The translations under genes and the position numbers were made by a program. Below the pieces are notes generated by a model, which made no database searches, was not told where the DNA came from, and was given only the letters and a program-made list of their open reading frames with translations. From the NCBI GenBank assembly GCA_030828265.1, contig JAURCW010000004.1:1-18743 (forward strand): a DNA stretch of 18,743 nt, given 5' to 3'. This document shows, in pieces, positions 1-7,439 of this stretch; positions within the stretch are counted from its first letter, which is position 1, and every line of letters begins with the position of its first letter. Source of the DNA: Burkholderiales bacterium (GTDB lineage Bacteria > Pseudomonadota > Gammaproteobacteria > Burkholderiales > Burkholderiaceae_A).

Positions 1-1
1 C

Positions 2-154
2 TCAGCGACTTGGTGGTGTGTGGCTTTGTGCGGTCTGTCGCAGACGAGGGACGCAGACACGGTCAAGATGGAGCTCGACCAGGCCAAGAACGAGGCCGAA
101 GCGGAGAAGAAGGCGGTGGAGGACGCCAAAGCTGAAGTGGAAGCCAAGGTGGCC
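2..154 (+). other. Non-PNPase charged helical segment at the 5' end of pnp
   Basis: In the pnp frame this stretch encodes a short Cys/Trp-containing lead followed by an Ala/Glu/Lys-rich, coiled-coil-like helix (residues about 15-45). At this position a normal PNPase has its helical domain, preceded by the first RNase PH domain. Recognisable PNPase sequence begins somewhere between residues 45 and 68. Codons such as AGG and the unbroken AAG/GAG runs differ from the genes downstream. It may be a chimeric assembly end, a recombination junction or an unusual fusion. The exact junction cannot be placed from this window. Confidence 0.5.
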
Positions 155-1459
155 GAGCTGGTTGAGGCGGGGAGCCTTACTGCACCCGCAGGTAACCTCT
201 TGAACGACACCCTGTTCGGGCTGGAGTCCAAGGTGGTTCGTGGCCAGATTCTTGGTGGCGAGCCCCGTATCGATGGTCGCGACACCCGAACAGTTCGTCC
301 GATTTCCATTCGCAATGGTGTTTTGCCACGTGCGCATGGCTCTGTCTTATTCACGCGTGGTGAGACCCAGGCGCTTGTTGTTGCAACCCTGGGCACAAAC
401 CGTGACGAGCAAATTATTGACGCACTGGGCGGTGAGTACCGCGACCGGTTCATGCTTCACTACAACATGCCTCCCTATGCCACTGGCGAATGTGGCCGTG
501 TGGGTACGCCTAAGCGTCGCGAGATTGGTCACGGTCGGCTTGCCAAGCGTGCCTTGGTGGCAGTTCTGCCCAAGCCCGAAGACTTTGCCTACTCCATGCG
601 TGTGGTTAGTGAGATTACCGAGTCCAATGGCTCGTCTTCCATGGCATCGGTCTGCGGTGGCTGCCTAGCGCTTATGGATGCCGGCGTTCCCCTTAAGGCG
701 CATGTGGCCGGTATTGCCATGGGGCTCATTAAAGAGGGCGGACGGTTTGCTGTTCTGACCGACATTCTTGGCGATGAAGATCACCTTGGCGATATGGACT
801 TCAAAGTGGCGGGCTCTGAAACCGGTATTACCGCGCTCCAAATGGACATTAAAATTCAGGGCATCACCAAAGAAATCATGCAGGTTGCTCTGGCCCAGGC
901 CAAAGACGCCCGTCTTCATATTCTTGGCAAGATGAAGGACTGCATGGGCACGGCCCGTGAAGAGCTCTCCGAGTTCGCGCCCCGTCTCTACAACATGAAG
1001 ATCAACCCCGAGCGTATTCGTGATGTGATTGGTAAGGGTGGTGCCACCATCCGTGCCATTACCGAAGAAACCGGTACCACCATCGACATTGACGAGTCGG
1101 GCAGCATTACCATTGCCGCCACCACGGCCGAGGCCGCCCGTCATGCCATCAAGCGCATTGAAGAGCTCACGGCCGAAGTTGAGGTTGGCAAGGTCTACGA
1201 GGGTACGGTTCTGCGCCTACTTGAGTTTGGTGCCATCGTCTCCATTCTTCCCGGCAAAGACGGCCTGCTGCATATTTCCCAAATTGCCCACGAGCGTGTG
1301 AACCAAGTATCCGACTTTGTAAAAGAAGGCCAGCAGGTTCGCGTGAAGGTGATTGAGGCCGACGAGAAGGGCAGGCTGCGTCTTTCGATGAAAGCCTTGC
1401 TTGAAGAGCCCGGCTCCGAGGCACCTGCTGCCGAGGGCAATACAGGGAGCGAGGCCTAG
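2..1459 (+). CDS. pnp: Polyribonucleotide nucleotidyltransferase (PNPase), N-terminally incomplete, with aberrant 5' segment
   Basis: PNPase degrades RNA 3' to 5' by phosphorolysis, releasing nucleoside diphosphates, and is part of cytoplasmic RNA turnover. Numbering residues from the first possible start (GTG at 20), I see the second RNase PH domain at about 70-320. It contains the phosphate-binding SNGSSS motif (202-207) and the metal and catalytic motif [12 protein letters not shown] (251-262). A KH domain with VIGKGG (336-341) and an S1 domain (about 386-457) follow. A full PNPase is about 700 residues; here the first RNase PH domain and most of the helical domain are missing. Residues 1 to about 45 do not resemble PNPase. 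The frame is open to the window edge and the GTG has no clear ribosome binding site, so the true start may lie outside. tpiA follows five bases after the stop. The identity is certain; whether the product is truncated, fused or a contig-end artefact is unknown. Confidence 0.93.
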   Translation, partial: SATWWCVALCGLSQTRDADTVKMELDQAKNEAEAEKKAVEDAKAEVEAKVAELVEAGSLTAPAGNLLNDTLFGLESKVVRGQILGGEPRIDGRDTRTVRPISIRNGVLPRAHGSVLFTRGETQALVVATLGTNRDEQIIDALGGEYRDRFMLHYNMPPYATGECGRVGTPKRREIGHGRLAKRALVAVLPKPEDFAYSMRVVSEITESNGSSSMASVCGGCLALMDAGVPLKAHVAGIAMGLIKEGGRFAVLTDILGDEDHLGDMDFKVAGSETGITALQMDIKIQGITKEIMQVALAQAKDARLHILGKMKDCMGTAREELSEFAPRLYNMKINPERIRDVIGKGGATIRAITEETGTTIDIDESGSITIAATTAEAARHAIKRIEELTAEVEVGKVYEGTVLRLLEFGAIVSILPGKDGLLHISQIAHERVNQVSDFVKEGQQVRVKVIEADEKGRLRLSMKALLEEPGSEAPAAEGNTGSEA

Positions 1460-1464
1460 CCCGT

Positions 1465-2262
1465 ATGCAACGCGTGCCGCTTGTTCTCGGAAACTGGAAG
1501 ATGAACGGCTCGGTTCAGGCGAACGAGGCCCTGCTTCAGGGCTTGCTCGGTAGCCTTAGCCCTCAGGCTGATGCCGCCATCAAGCAGGGCGACCTGCAGG
1601 CCGGTGTTGCTGTGCCTGCACCGTATCTTTTTCAGGCGGCGACCCGTCTTCGCAGCTCCGGGCTTCTCTGGGGTGCGCAAGACTGCTCCAATGAGATCGC
1701 CGGTGCCTTCACGGGCGAGATCTCGGCCGACATGCTCAAAGACTTCGACTGCCAGTTTGCCCTTGTGGGGCACTCCGAGCGTCGTGAGCGGGCAGCGGAG
1801 TCCAGCGATCTGGTTGGCCGCAAGCTTGGTCAGTTGCTTAACAATGGCCTTATGCCGGTGGTTTGCGTCGGCGAGCCGCTGTCGGAGCGCGAGCAGGGCT
1901 CAGCCGAAGACTTTGTTGTTGAGCAGGTAAGGGCGGCCACCAAGGGCTTAGACGAGCAGCAGCTTGCCGCCCTGGTAATTGCCTACGAGCCCATTTGGGC
2001 CATCGGCACCGGCAGGTCTGCATCCAGTTCCGATGCCCAGGCCATGCACGCCACCATTCGACACGAGCTCTCCCAGCAGTCGCAGTCTGCGGCCCAGGCT
2101 GTTCGCATTCTTTATGGAGGCAGTGTTAAGGCAGCGACCGCCGCCGAGCTCTTTGCGCAGCCCGATATTGATGGTGCGCTTGTAGGCGGGGCCTCCCTTG
2201 ATGCCACCGAATTCGCCAATATTATTCAATCGGCCTGCCCCGCGTCTCAAAGCCTTCACTAG
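1465..2262 (+). CDS. tpiA: Triosephosphate isomerase
   Basis: The enzyme interconverts dihydroxyacetone phosphate and glyceraldehyde 3-phosphate in glycolysis and gluconeogenesis, in the cytoplasm. The 265-residue protein has the usual TIM-barrel length (about 250) and all signature parts: Asn10 and Lys12 in GNWKMN, the electrophilic His103 in VGHSERR, the catalytic base Glu175 in AYEPIWAIGTG with mobile loop 6 just after it (176-183), and the phosphate-binding YGGSVK (217-222) and GALVGGASL (237-245). The ATG at 1465 lies five bases after the pnp stop, with a GAGG at 1450-1453 as a plausible ribosome binding site inside the pnp end. The C-terminus runs about ten residues past the last barrel helix. 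The arrangement pnp-tpiA-secG is familiar from Burkholderiales and suggests co-transcription. Confidence 0.98.
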   Translation: MQRVPLVLGNWKMNGSVQANEALLQGLLGSLSPQADAAIKQGDLQAGVAVPAPYLFQAATRLRSSGLLWGAQDCSNEIAGAFTGEISADMLKDFDCQFALVGHSERRERAAESSDLVGRKLGQLLNNGLMPVVCVGEPLSEREQGSAEDFVVEQVRAATKGLDEQQLAALVIAYEPIWAIGTGRSASSSDAQAMHATIRHELSQQSQSAAQAVRILYGGSVKAATAAELFAQPDIDGALVGGASLDATEFANIIQSACPASQSLH

Positions 2263-2276
2263 GACAACTCAACGCC

Positions 2277-2642
2277 ATGCCTTGGTACACCAACTTACTC
2301 ATCATCGTTCAGGTCGTCTCTGCCCTGGCCATTATTGTTCTTGTACTTCTACAGCAGGGCAAGGGAGCCGACTTAGGGGCCGCCTTTGGGTCCGGAAGTT
2401 CAGGCTCGGTCTTCGGTGCCTCCGGCTCCAGTAACTTTCTTTCAAGAACGACAGCAATTCTTGCGGCCGTCTTTTTCACAACAACCCTAGGGCTTTCCTA
2501 TCTCGGTAGCCGTAGCCTGGGAACAACGGGGGATTCTGGCGGTATCATGCAAAATATTCCGGCAGAAAAGTCACCGGCAGCGAACCCCGAGGTTCCGATG
2601 CCTGGCTCTTCGGACACAACAAAGACGAGCCCGGAGAAGTAG
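2277..2642 (+). CDS. secG: Protein translocase subunit SecG
   Basis: SecG is the small accessory subunit of the SecYEG channel in the inner membrane, where it aids SecA-driven protein export. The 121-residue product shows the family layout: a first membrane helix at about 5-26 ending in LLQQGKGAD, a Gly/Ser-rich cytoplasmic loop (GSGSSGSVFGASGSSNF), a second helix at about 57-77, and a polar Ser/Pro/Lys tail that is poorly conserved in the family. The ATG lies 14 bases after the tpiA stop, and the AGGA at 2261-2264, overlapping that stop codon, is the likely ribosome binding site. The gene is followed by a 22-base gap and then tRNA-Leu, the usual betaproteobacterial order. Confidence 0.96.
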   Translation: MPWYTNLLIIVQVVSALAIIVLVLLQQGKGADLGAAFGSGSSGSVFGASGSSNFLSRTTAILAAVFFTTTLGLSYLGSRSLGTTGDSGGIMQNIPAEKSPAANPEVPMPGSSDTTKTSPEK

Positions 2643-2664
2643 TGCTTTGATGGTCTAGGTTTAA

Positions 2665-2749
2665 GCCGACGTGGTGGAATTGGTAGACACGCTATCTTGA
2701 GGGGGTAGTGGCGAAAGCTGTGCGAGTTCGAGTCTCGCCGTCGGCACCA
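2665..2749 (+). tRNA. tRNA-Leu, anticodon GAG
   Basis: An 85-base cloverleaf can be folded by hand. The acceptor stem pairs 2665-2671 with 2739-2745, followed by ACCA with the CCA end encoded. The D-arm carries the leucine-type GGTGGAATTGGTAGACAC. The anticodon stem pairs 2692-2696 with 2704-2708 and includes one T-G wobble. The anticodon GAG is at 2699-2701. There is a short extra arm with a GAAA loop (2710-2719), typical of a class II tRNA, and a T-arm at 2722-2738 with loop TTCGAGT. It closely resembles the E. coli tRNA-Leu(GAG) and should read CTC and CTT. It lies 22 bases after secG and 13 before nuoA, so it is probably cut out of a longer transcript, or it may carry its own unseen promoter. 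Confidence 0.97.
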
Positions 2750-2752
2750 GTT

Positions 2753-2759
2753 AGGGGGG
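2753..2759 (+). promoter_or_regulatory. Ribosome binding site of nuoA
   Basis: The sequence AGGGGGG lies only three bases before the nuoA ATG at 2763 and four bases after the tRNA-Leu 3' end. It fixes the nuoA start and would form the extreme 5' end of the nuo mRNA if the tRNA is excised from the transcript. Confidence 0.6.
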
Positions 2760-2762
2760 TTT

Positions 2763-3122
2763 ATGAGTCTCGAGTCTTACCTTCCCATCTTGCTGTTTAT
2801 TTTGGTGGGCATTGCGGTGGGCGTTGGCCCCATGCTGTTAGGCAAGTTAATTGGGCCCAGTCGGCCCGACGAAGAGAAGCTCTCGCCCTATGAGTGTGGC
2901 TTCGAGGCCTTTGAGAACGCTCGTATGCAGTTCGACGTGCGCTACTACCTCGTTGCCATTCTTTTTATTTTGTTTGATCTCGAAATTGCCTTTCTTTTCC
3001 CCTGGGCAGTCAGTCTCGATTCCATTGGGCTCTTTGTGTTTCTTTCCATGATGGCCTTTCTTGCCATCTTAGTATTGGGCTTCATTTATGAGTGGATGAA
3101 GGGAGCCCTTGACTGGGAGTAA
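2763..3122 (+). CDS. nuoA: NADH:quinone oxidoreductase subunit A
   Basis: NuoA is a membrane-arm subunit of complex I (ND3 in mitochondria), located near the quinone cavity at the junction with the peripheral arm. The 119-residue protein has three membrane helices (about 7-29, 61-81, 88-109). Between helices 1 and 2 lies the hallmark loop with [10 protein letters not shown]. Cys45 of this loop corresponds to the ND3 loop cysteine (Cys39 in mammals) that marks the active/deactive transition. Helix 2 carries the conserved [11 protein letters not shown] with Asp72 and Glu74. The ATG at 2763 has a strong purine-rich site just upstream. It is the first gene of the complete nuoA-N operon; nuoB follows after three bases. 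Confidence 0.98.
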   Translation: MSLESYLPILLFILVGIAVGVGPMLLGKLIGPSRPDEEKLSPYECGFEAFENARMQFDVRYYLVAILFILFDLEIAFLFPWAVSLDSIGLFVFLSMMAFLAILVLGFIYEWMKGALDWE

Positions 3123-3125
3123 AGC

Positions 3126-3605
3126 ATGGCTATAGACGGCGTTCTGAAGCAAGGTTTCATCACAACCACGGCCGACCAGGTTATTAACTGGACCCGCACG
3201 GGTTCGCTTTGGCCTATGACATTCGGCCTTGCCTGTTGTGCTGTTGAAATGATGCATGCGGGCGCTGCGCGCTACGACCTCGACCGGTTTGGTGTGGTCT
3301 TTCGTCCTAGCCCTCGTCAGTCCGATCTCATGATTGTCGCGGGCACCCTGTGCAACAAAATGGCACCTGCGCTTCGCAAGGTCTACGATCAAATGCCGGA
3401 GCCGCGTTGGGTCATAAGCATGGGTTCTTGCGCCAATGGCGGTGGCTACTATCACTACTCTTATTCGGTGGTTCGCGGCTGCGACCGCATCGTGCCCGTT
3501 GATATCTACGTGCCTGGCTGTCCCCCCACGGCCGAGGCCCTGATGTACGGAATTATTCAGCTTCAAAACAAAATCAAACGCACAAGCACGATTGCGCGCG
3601 GTTAA
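3126..3605 (+). CDS. nuoB: NADH:quinone oxidoreductase subunit B (cluster N2)
   Basis: NuoB (PSST/Nqo6) holds the terminal [4Fe-4S] cluster N2, which passes electrons to quinone at the foot of the peripheral arm. The 159-residue protein has the expected length and the four N2 ligands: adjacent Cys37 and Cys38 in [10 protein letters not shown], Cys102 in MGSCANGGG and Cys132 in [10 protein letters not shown]. The segment around 50-70 ([13 protein letters not shown]) matches the family. A GGGAG at 3115-3119, inside the end of nuoA, is the likely ribosome binding site, so translation of the two genes is probably coupled. Confidence 0.98.
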   Translation: MAIDGVLKQGFITTTADQVINWTRTGSLWPMTFGLACCAVEMMHAGAARYDLDRFGVVFRPSPRQSDLMIVAGTLCNKMAPALRKVYDQMPEPRWVISMGSCANGGGYYHYSYSVVRGCDRIVPVDIYVPGCPPTAEALMYGIIQLQNKIKRTSTIARG

Positions 3606-3625
3606 AGAAACTCTCGTTTACCACC

Positions 3626-4279
3626 ATGCCTGATACGCCTGCCAGCCAAGACACTGCTGAAGCCACGGAGCCCCAAGCCCTAGTGCTTACCGTGGCCGGT
3701 CAGCTTGCGCAAACCGCAAGCGCAAAGCTTGGCGGGCTGGTGTCGCATGCCTACGAAAGCCTTGGTGAGGTTACCGTGGAAGCGCCTGCCGCAAGCTTGG
3801 TTGAGCTTGGGCTTGCATTACGCGACACCCCGGGGCTTGAGTTCGACACGCTCATCGATCTTTGTGGCATGGACTACATGGGCTTCAAGGAAGGTCGCTA
3901 TGAAGGCCCCCGCTTTGCTGTGGTGGTTCATCTGCTCTCCGTGGTGCGAAACCAGCGTATTCGACTAAAGATCTTCTGTCCCGACGACGACCTGCCGCAG
4001 GTGCCAAGCCTCGTCTCGGTATGGCCGGGTTCGGGCTGGTATGAGCGCGAGGCCTTCGACCTCTACGGCATTGTCTTTGCCGGCCATAACGATCTGCGCC
4101 GCATTCTTACCGACTACGGCTTTGTAGGTCATCCTTTCCGTAAAGACTTCCCGACCTCGGGCTATGTTGAGATGCGCTACGACGCCCAGCAGCGACGTGT
4201 GGTCTATCAGCCTGTCACCATTGAACCTCGCGACATTACACCGCGTGTTGTTCGCGAGGAACACTATGGCCGAGCTTAA
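3626..4279 (+). CDS. nuoC: NADH:quinone oxidoreductase subunit C
   Basis: NuoC (30 kDa/Nqo5) is a cluster-free structural subunit of the connecting module and binds NuoD and NuoI. The diagnostic family signature lies at about 140-166: [20 protein letters not shown], then the ILTDYGF run, followed by GHPFRKDFP. The protein has 217 residues against roughly 200 in relatives, owing to a polar Ala/Thr/Glu-rich N-terminus (about 1-20). The ATG at 3626 has only a weak upstream purine run after a 20-base gap, so this start is less certain than others. No good Met follows before the conserved region. nuoC is separate from nuoD, unlike the fused nuoCD of E. coli. It overlaps the nuoD start by 14 bases. 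Confidence 0.96.
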   Translation: MPDTPASQDTAEATEPQALVLTVAGQLAQTASAKLGGLVSHAYESLGEVTVEAPAASLVELGLALRDTPGLEFDTLIDLCGMDYMGFKEGRYEGPRFAVVVHLLSVVRNQRIRLKIFCPDDDLPQVPSLVSVWPGSGWYEREAFDLYGIVFAGHNDLRRILTDYGFVGHPFRKDFPTSGYVEMRYDAQQRRVVYQPVTIEPRDITPRVVREEHYGRA

Positions 4280-5519
4280 GAACTACACGCTCAACTTCGG
4301 GCCACAACACCCGGCCGCGCATGGTGTCTTGCGGCTTGTACTTGAGCTCGATGGCGAAGTGGTGCAACGTGCCGACCCGCATATTGGTCTGCTTCATCGC
4401 GGCACAGAAAAGCTCGCCGAATCCAAAACCTTTTTGCAGTCGGTGCCCTACATGGATCGGCTCGACTACGTGTCGATGATGTGCAACGAGCATGCCTACG
4501 TCATGGCCATCGAGAAGCTCATGGGCATCGAGGTCCCGCTTCGGGCGCAGTACATCCGCGTGATGTTCGACGAGATCACCCGTATCCTTAATCACCTTCT
4601 CTGGATCGGCGCCCATGGTCTCGATGTGGGCGCCATGGCCGTTTTTCTTTATGCCTTCCGTGAGCGTGAAGACCTGATGGACTGCTACGAGGCCGTTTCA
4701 GGTGCACGCATGCATGCGGCCTATTACAGGCCAGGTGGTGTTTACCGCGACCTTCCCGACACCATGCCCAAGTACCAGGTGAATCGTCTGCGCAGTAACT
4801 CCAAGGTGCGCAGGCTGAATCAAAATCGTGAAGGGTCACTGCTTGACTTCATTGACGACTTCACTCAGCGTTTCCCTTCTTGCGTCGATGAATACGAGAC
4901 GCTACTTACCGACAACCGTATTTGGAAGCAAAGGCTGGTGGGGATTGGCGTTGTAAGTCCCGAGCGGGCAAAGGCCTTGGGTTTTACTGGGCCCATGTTG
5001 CGTGGCTCGGGCGTGGAATGGGATTTGCGCAAAACCCAACCCTACGAGGTCTACGACCGCCTTCAGTTCGATGTACCCATTGGAACCGAGGGCGACAGCT
5101 ACGATCGCTACTTGGTGCGGATGGCCGAGATGCGCGAAAGTAACCGCATCGTTCAGCAATGTGTGCAATGGCTTCGTGCCAACCCGGGCCCGGTGATTTC
5201 CGACAACCACAAGGTGGCCCCACCCGACCGCGAGTCCATGAAGTCGAACATGGAAGAGCTGATTCATCATTTCAAGCTCTTTACCGAGGGTATTCATGTG
5301 CCCGAAGGCGAGTGCTACGCGGCCGTTGAGCATCCTAAAGGCGAGTTTGGTATTTACCTGGTCTCCGATGGAGCCAACATGCCTTGGCGGGTGAAAATTC
5401 GCGCCCCCGGCTTTGCCCATCTGCAGGCCCTTGAGGAAATGTCCAAGGGTCACATGCTTGCCGATGTGGTCACCATTATTGGAACCCAAGACATCGTCTT
5501 TGGAGAGATCGACCGATGA
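4266..5519 (+). CDS. nuoD: NADH:quinone oxidoreductase subunit D
   Basis: NuoD (49 kDa/Nqo4) forms the quinone-binding cavity together with NuoB and derives from the large subunit of NiFe hydrogenases. The 417-residue protein starts with the conserved [19 protein letters not shown] and carries [13 protein letters not shown], where His39 corresponds to the quinone-binding histidine of Thermus Nqo4. It ends in the family's [12 protein letters not shown]. The frame stays open 34 codons further upstream, inside nuoC, but the ATG at 4266 is chosen because homology begins there and GAGGA at 4256-4260 is well spaced. Hydrogenase metal-site cysteines are absent, as expected. The last codons overlap nuoE in an ATGA junction. 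Confidence 0.98.
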   Translation: MAELKNYTLNFGPQHPAAHGVLRLVLELDGEVVQRADPHIGLLHRGTEKLAESKTFLQSVPYMDRLDYVSMMCNEHAYVMAIEKLMGIEVPLRAQYIRVMFDEITRILNHLLWIGAHGLDVGAMAVFLYAFREREDLMDCYEAVSGARMHAAYYRPGGVYRDLPDTMPKYQVNRLRSNSKVRRLNQNREGSLLDFIDDFTQRFPSCVDEYETLLTDNRIWKQRLVGIGVVSPERAKALGFTGPMLRGSGVEWDLRKTQPYEVYDRLQFDVPIGTEGDSYDRYLVRMAEMRESNRIVQQCVQWLRANPGPVISDNHKVAPPDRESMKSNMEELIHHFKLFTEGIHVPEGECYAAVEHPKGEFGIYLVSDGANMPWRVKIRAPGFAHLQALEEMSKGHMLADVVTIIGTQDIVFGEIDR

Positions 5520-6112
5520 GTGCCGGAAATAAGTCGCAGGGGGTGAAGCAGCAGCCTATGTTGGCGCAGATGCCCATTGACCTTGCGGGAGGGCTCAGTC
5601 CGCCTGCGCGGGTTTTATCGGAGTCCGCCTACCGGCAGATCGACCGAGAGATCGCCAAATACCCCGCCGACCAACGTCAGTCCGCTGTGATGGCAGCCTT
5701 ACGAATTGCACAGGTGGAAAAAGGCTATGTCTCGCCCGAGGTGGAGGTTGAAATTGCGGCTTACCTTGGCATGGCCCCAATGGCCGTGCACGAAGTGACC
5801 ACCTTCTACAATATGTACAACCAGTCGCCCATTGGTCGCTATAAGCTCACGGTCTGTACCAATCTGCCTTGTGCTCTTCGTGATGGCGAAAAGATTGCGT
5901 CTTACCTAAAGGCCAAGCTTGGCATTGGCCTGAACCAGACCACCGATGACGGTCTGTTCACTCTTCAAGAAGGAGAGTGCATGGGTGCCTGTGGGGACTC
6001 CCCGGTTATGTTGGTTAACAACCATCGCATGTGCAGTTTTATGTCGTTTGAACGTATTGATGCCTTGTTGGAAGAACTCAAGGAGGAGGCCAAACTCAAT
6101 GGGCGCGCCTGA
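5516..6112 (+). CDS. nuoE: NADH:quinone oxidoreductase subunit E (cluster N1a)
   Basis: NuoE (24 kDa/Nqo2) binds the [2Fe-2S] cluster N1a beside the FMN in the NADH-input module. The thioredoxin-like C-terminal half shows the four ligands: Cys114 and Cys119 in [12 protein letters not shown], then Cys155 and Cys159 in [11 protein letters not shown]. The helical N-terminal part begins near residue 34 ([17 protein letters not shown]). The protein has 198 residues, longer than the usual 160-180, with about 33 extra residues rich in Gln, Pro and Gly. Internal Met15 and Met19 are possible alternatives, but GGAGAG at 5502-5507 and the ATGA overlap with nuoD favour 5516. It overlaps nuoF by 14 bases. 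Confidence 0.97.
   Translation: MSAGNKSQGVKQQPMLAQMPIDLAGGLSPPARVLSESAYRQIDREIAKYPADQRQSAVMAALRIAQVEKGYVSPEVEVEIAAYLGMAPMAVHEVTTFYNMYNQSPIGRYKLTVCTNLPCALRDGEKIASYLKAKLGIGLNQTTDDGLFTLQEGECMGACGDSPVMLVNNHRMCSFMSFERIDALLEELKEEAKLNGRA
6081..6089 (+). promoter_or_regulatory. Strong ribosome binding site deciding the nuoF start
   Basis: The purine run AGGAGGAGG inside the 3' end of nuoE lies nine bases before the ATG at 6099. It selects this start over the 51 upstream codons of open frame, which are only out-of-frame reading of nuoE. Confidence 0.75.
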
Positions 6113-7439
6113 TATTCCAATTATTGACACCTGTTTCCATGGGCGACATATTTCGCCTCAAATTCTTGCCGACCTTAGCCCCGACGGCTGGCGTCTGCGC
6201 GACTACGAAGCCCGTGGTGGCTACAAGGCCTTACGCAAAATTCTCGGCACCGACGGCGGCCCGGGCATGACCCAAGAAGAAGTCATTGCCGAGGTTAAGG
6301 CATCGGCCCTGCGTGGCCGTGGTGGTGCAGGCTTTCCCACGGGACTTAAATGGAGCTTCATGCCCGCGAAGCTTCCTGTTCAAAAGTATCTGGTCTGCAA
6401 TTCCGATGAGGGCGAACCGGGAACCTTCAAAGACCGCGACATTCTTCGCTACAACCCGCATGTGGTTATTGAAGGCATGGCCATTGCTGCCTACGCTATG
6501 GGCATTACCGTGGGCTACAACTACATTCACGGTGAAATCTTTTCGGTCTACGAGCGTTTTGAAGAGGCCCTTGACGAAGCCCGTGCCGCAGGTCTTCTCG
6601 GTAAAAACATTCTTGGCAAGGGCTTTGATTTCGAGCTCCATGCTCACCATGGGTATGGCGCCTACATTTGCGGTGAAGAAACGGCCCTTCTCGAATCCCT
6701 TGAGGGTAAGAAAGGTCAACCTCGTTTCAAGCCTCCCTTTCCGGCAAGCTATGGTTTGTACGGCAAGCCCACAACCATCAACAACACCGAAACGTTTGCG
6801 GCCGTACCTTGGATTATTCGTAACGGCGGTCAGGCATACCTTGAGGTGGGTCGCCCAAACAACGGTGGCACCAAAGTCTTTTCCATCAGTGGTGATGTCG
6901 AGCGGCCAGGCAACTATGAGATTCCTTTAGGTACGCCATTTTCTAAATTGCTTGAGCTTGCAGGCGGTATGCGTAACGGCAACGCACTGAAGGCCGTTAT
7001 TCCCGGCGGCTCGTCCATGCCTGTGTTAACGGCCGAGGTTATGATGGCCACCGACATGGACTACGACTCCATTGCCAAGGCGGGTTCGATGCTGGGCGCC
7101 GGTGCGGTCATTGTGATGGACGAGACCCGATGCATGGTGCGCAGCCTGTTGCGTCTGTCGTACTTCTACCATGAAGAATCCTGCGGTCAGTGCACACCTT
7201 GCCGCGAGGGCACGGGTTGGCTCTGGCGCATGGTGAAACGCATCGAGGAAGGCAAGGGCACCGAGGGCGACCTCGAGCAGCTCAACCGCGTGGCCAACAA
7301 CATACAAGGTCGAACCATCTGTGCCTTGGGTGATGCAGCGGCCATGCCGGTTCGTGCCTTCATTAAGAATTTTCGTAGCGAGTTTGAGCATCACATCGTT
7401 CACAAAACCTGTCTGGTGAGTCCGCATGGCTATGATTGA
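6099..7439 (+). CDS. nuoF: NADH:quinone oxidoreductase subunit F (NADH/FMN site, cluster N3)
   Basis: NuoF (51 kDa/Nqo1) oxidises NADH, holds FMN and passes electrons to [4Fe-4S] cluster N3. The 446-residue protein contains the glycine-rich nucleotide-binding [10 protein letters not shown] (73-82), the FMN/NADH-contact stretch [14 protein letters not shown] (101-114), [20 protein letters not shown] (about 184-203), and the N3 ligands Cys362, Cys365 and Cys368 in [15 protein letters not shown] plus Cys408 in [10 protein letters not shown]. Length and order match the family. The ATG at 6099 is chosen because of a strong upstream site and because family homology starts soon after. Both ends overlap neighbours by 14 bases (nuoE and nuoG), which suggests translational coupling of the three NADH-module subunits. 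Confidence 0.98.
   Translation: MGAPDIPIIDTCFHGRHISPQILADLSPDGWRLRDYEARGGYKALRKILGTDGGPGMTQEEVIAEVKASALRGRGGAGFPTGLKWSFMPAKLPVQKYLVCNSDEGEPGTFKDRDILRYNPHVVIEGMAIAAYAMGITVGYNYIHGEIFSVYERFEEALDEARAAGLLGKNILGKGFDFELHAHHGYGAYICGEETALLESLEGKKGQPRFKPPFPASYGLYGKPTTINNTETFAAVPWIIRNGGQAYLEVGRPNNGGTKVFSISGDVERPGNYEIPLGTPFSKLLELAGGMRNGNALKAVIPGGSSMPVLTAEVMMATDMDYDSIAKAGSMLGAGAVIVMDETRCMVRSLLRLSYFYHEESCGQCTPCREGTGWLWRMVKRIEEGKGTEGDLEQLNRVANNIQGRTICALGDAAAMPVRAFIKNFRSEFEHHIVHKTCLVSPHGYD

Noticed and set aside
3069..3566. A 165-codon minus-strand open frame opposite the end of nuoA and most of nuoB
   Set aside because: Same shadow pattern; nuoB is conserved residue by residue on the plus strand.
4902..5489. 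A 195-codon minus-strand open frame opposite nuoD
   Set aside because: It mirrors conserved NuoD codons, has a composition typical of antisense shadows, and has no ribosome binding site or neighbour on that strand.
5946..6098. Upstream extension of the nuoF frame within nuoE
   Set aside because: The extra 51 residues are an out-of-frame reading of nuoE, whose cysteine motif is conserved there, and the strong binding site points to 6099.
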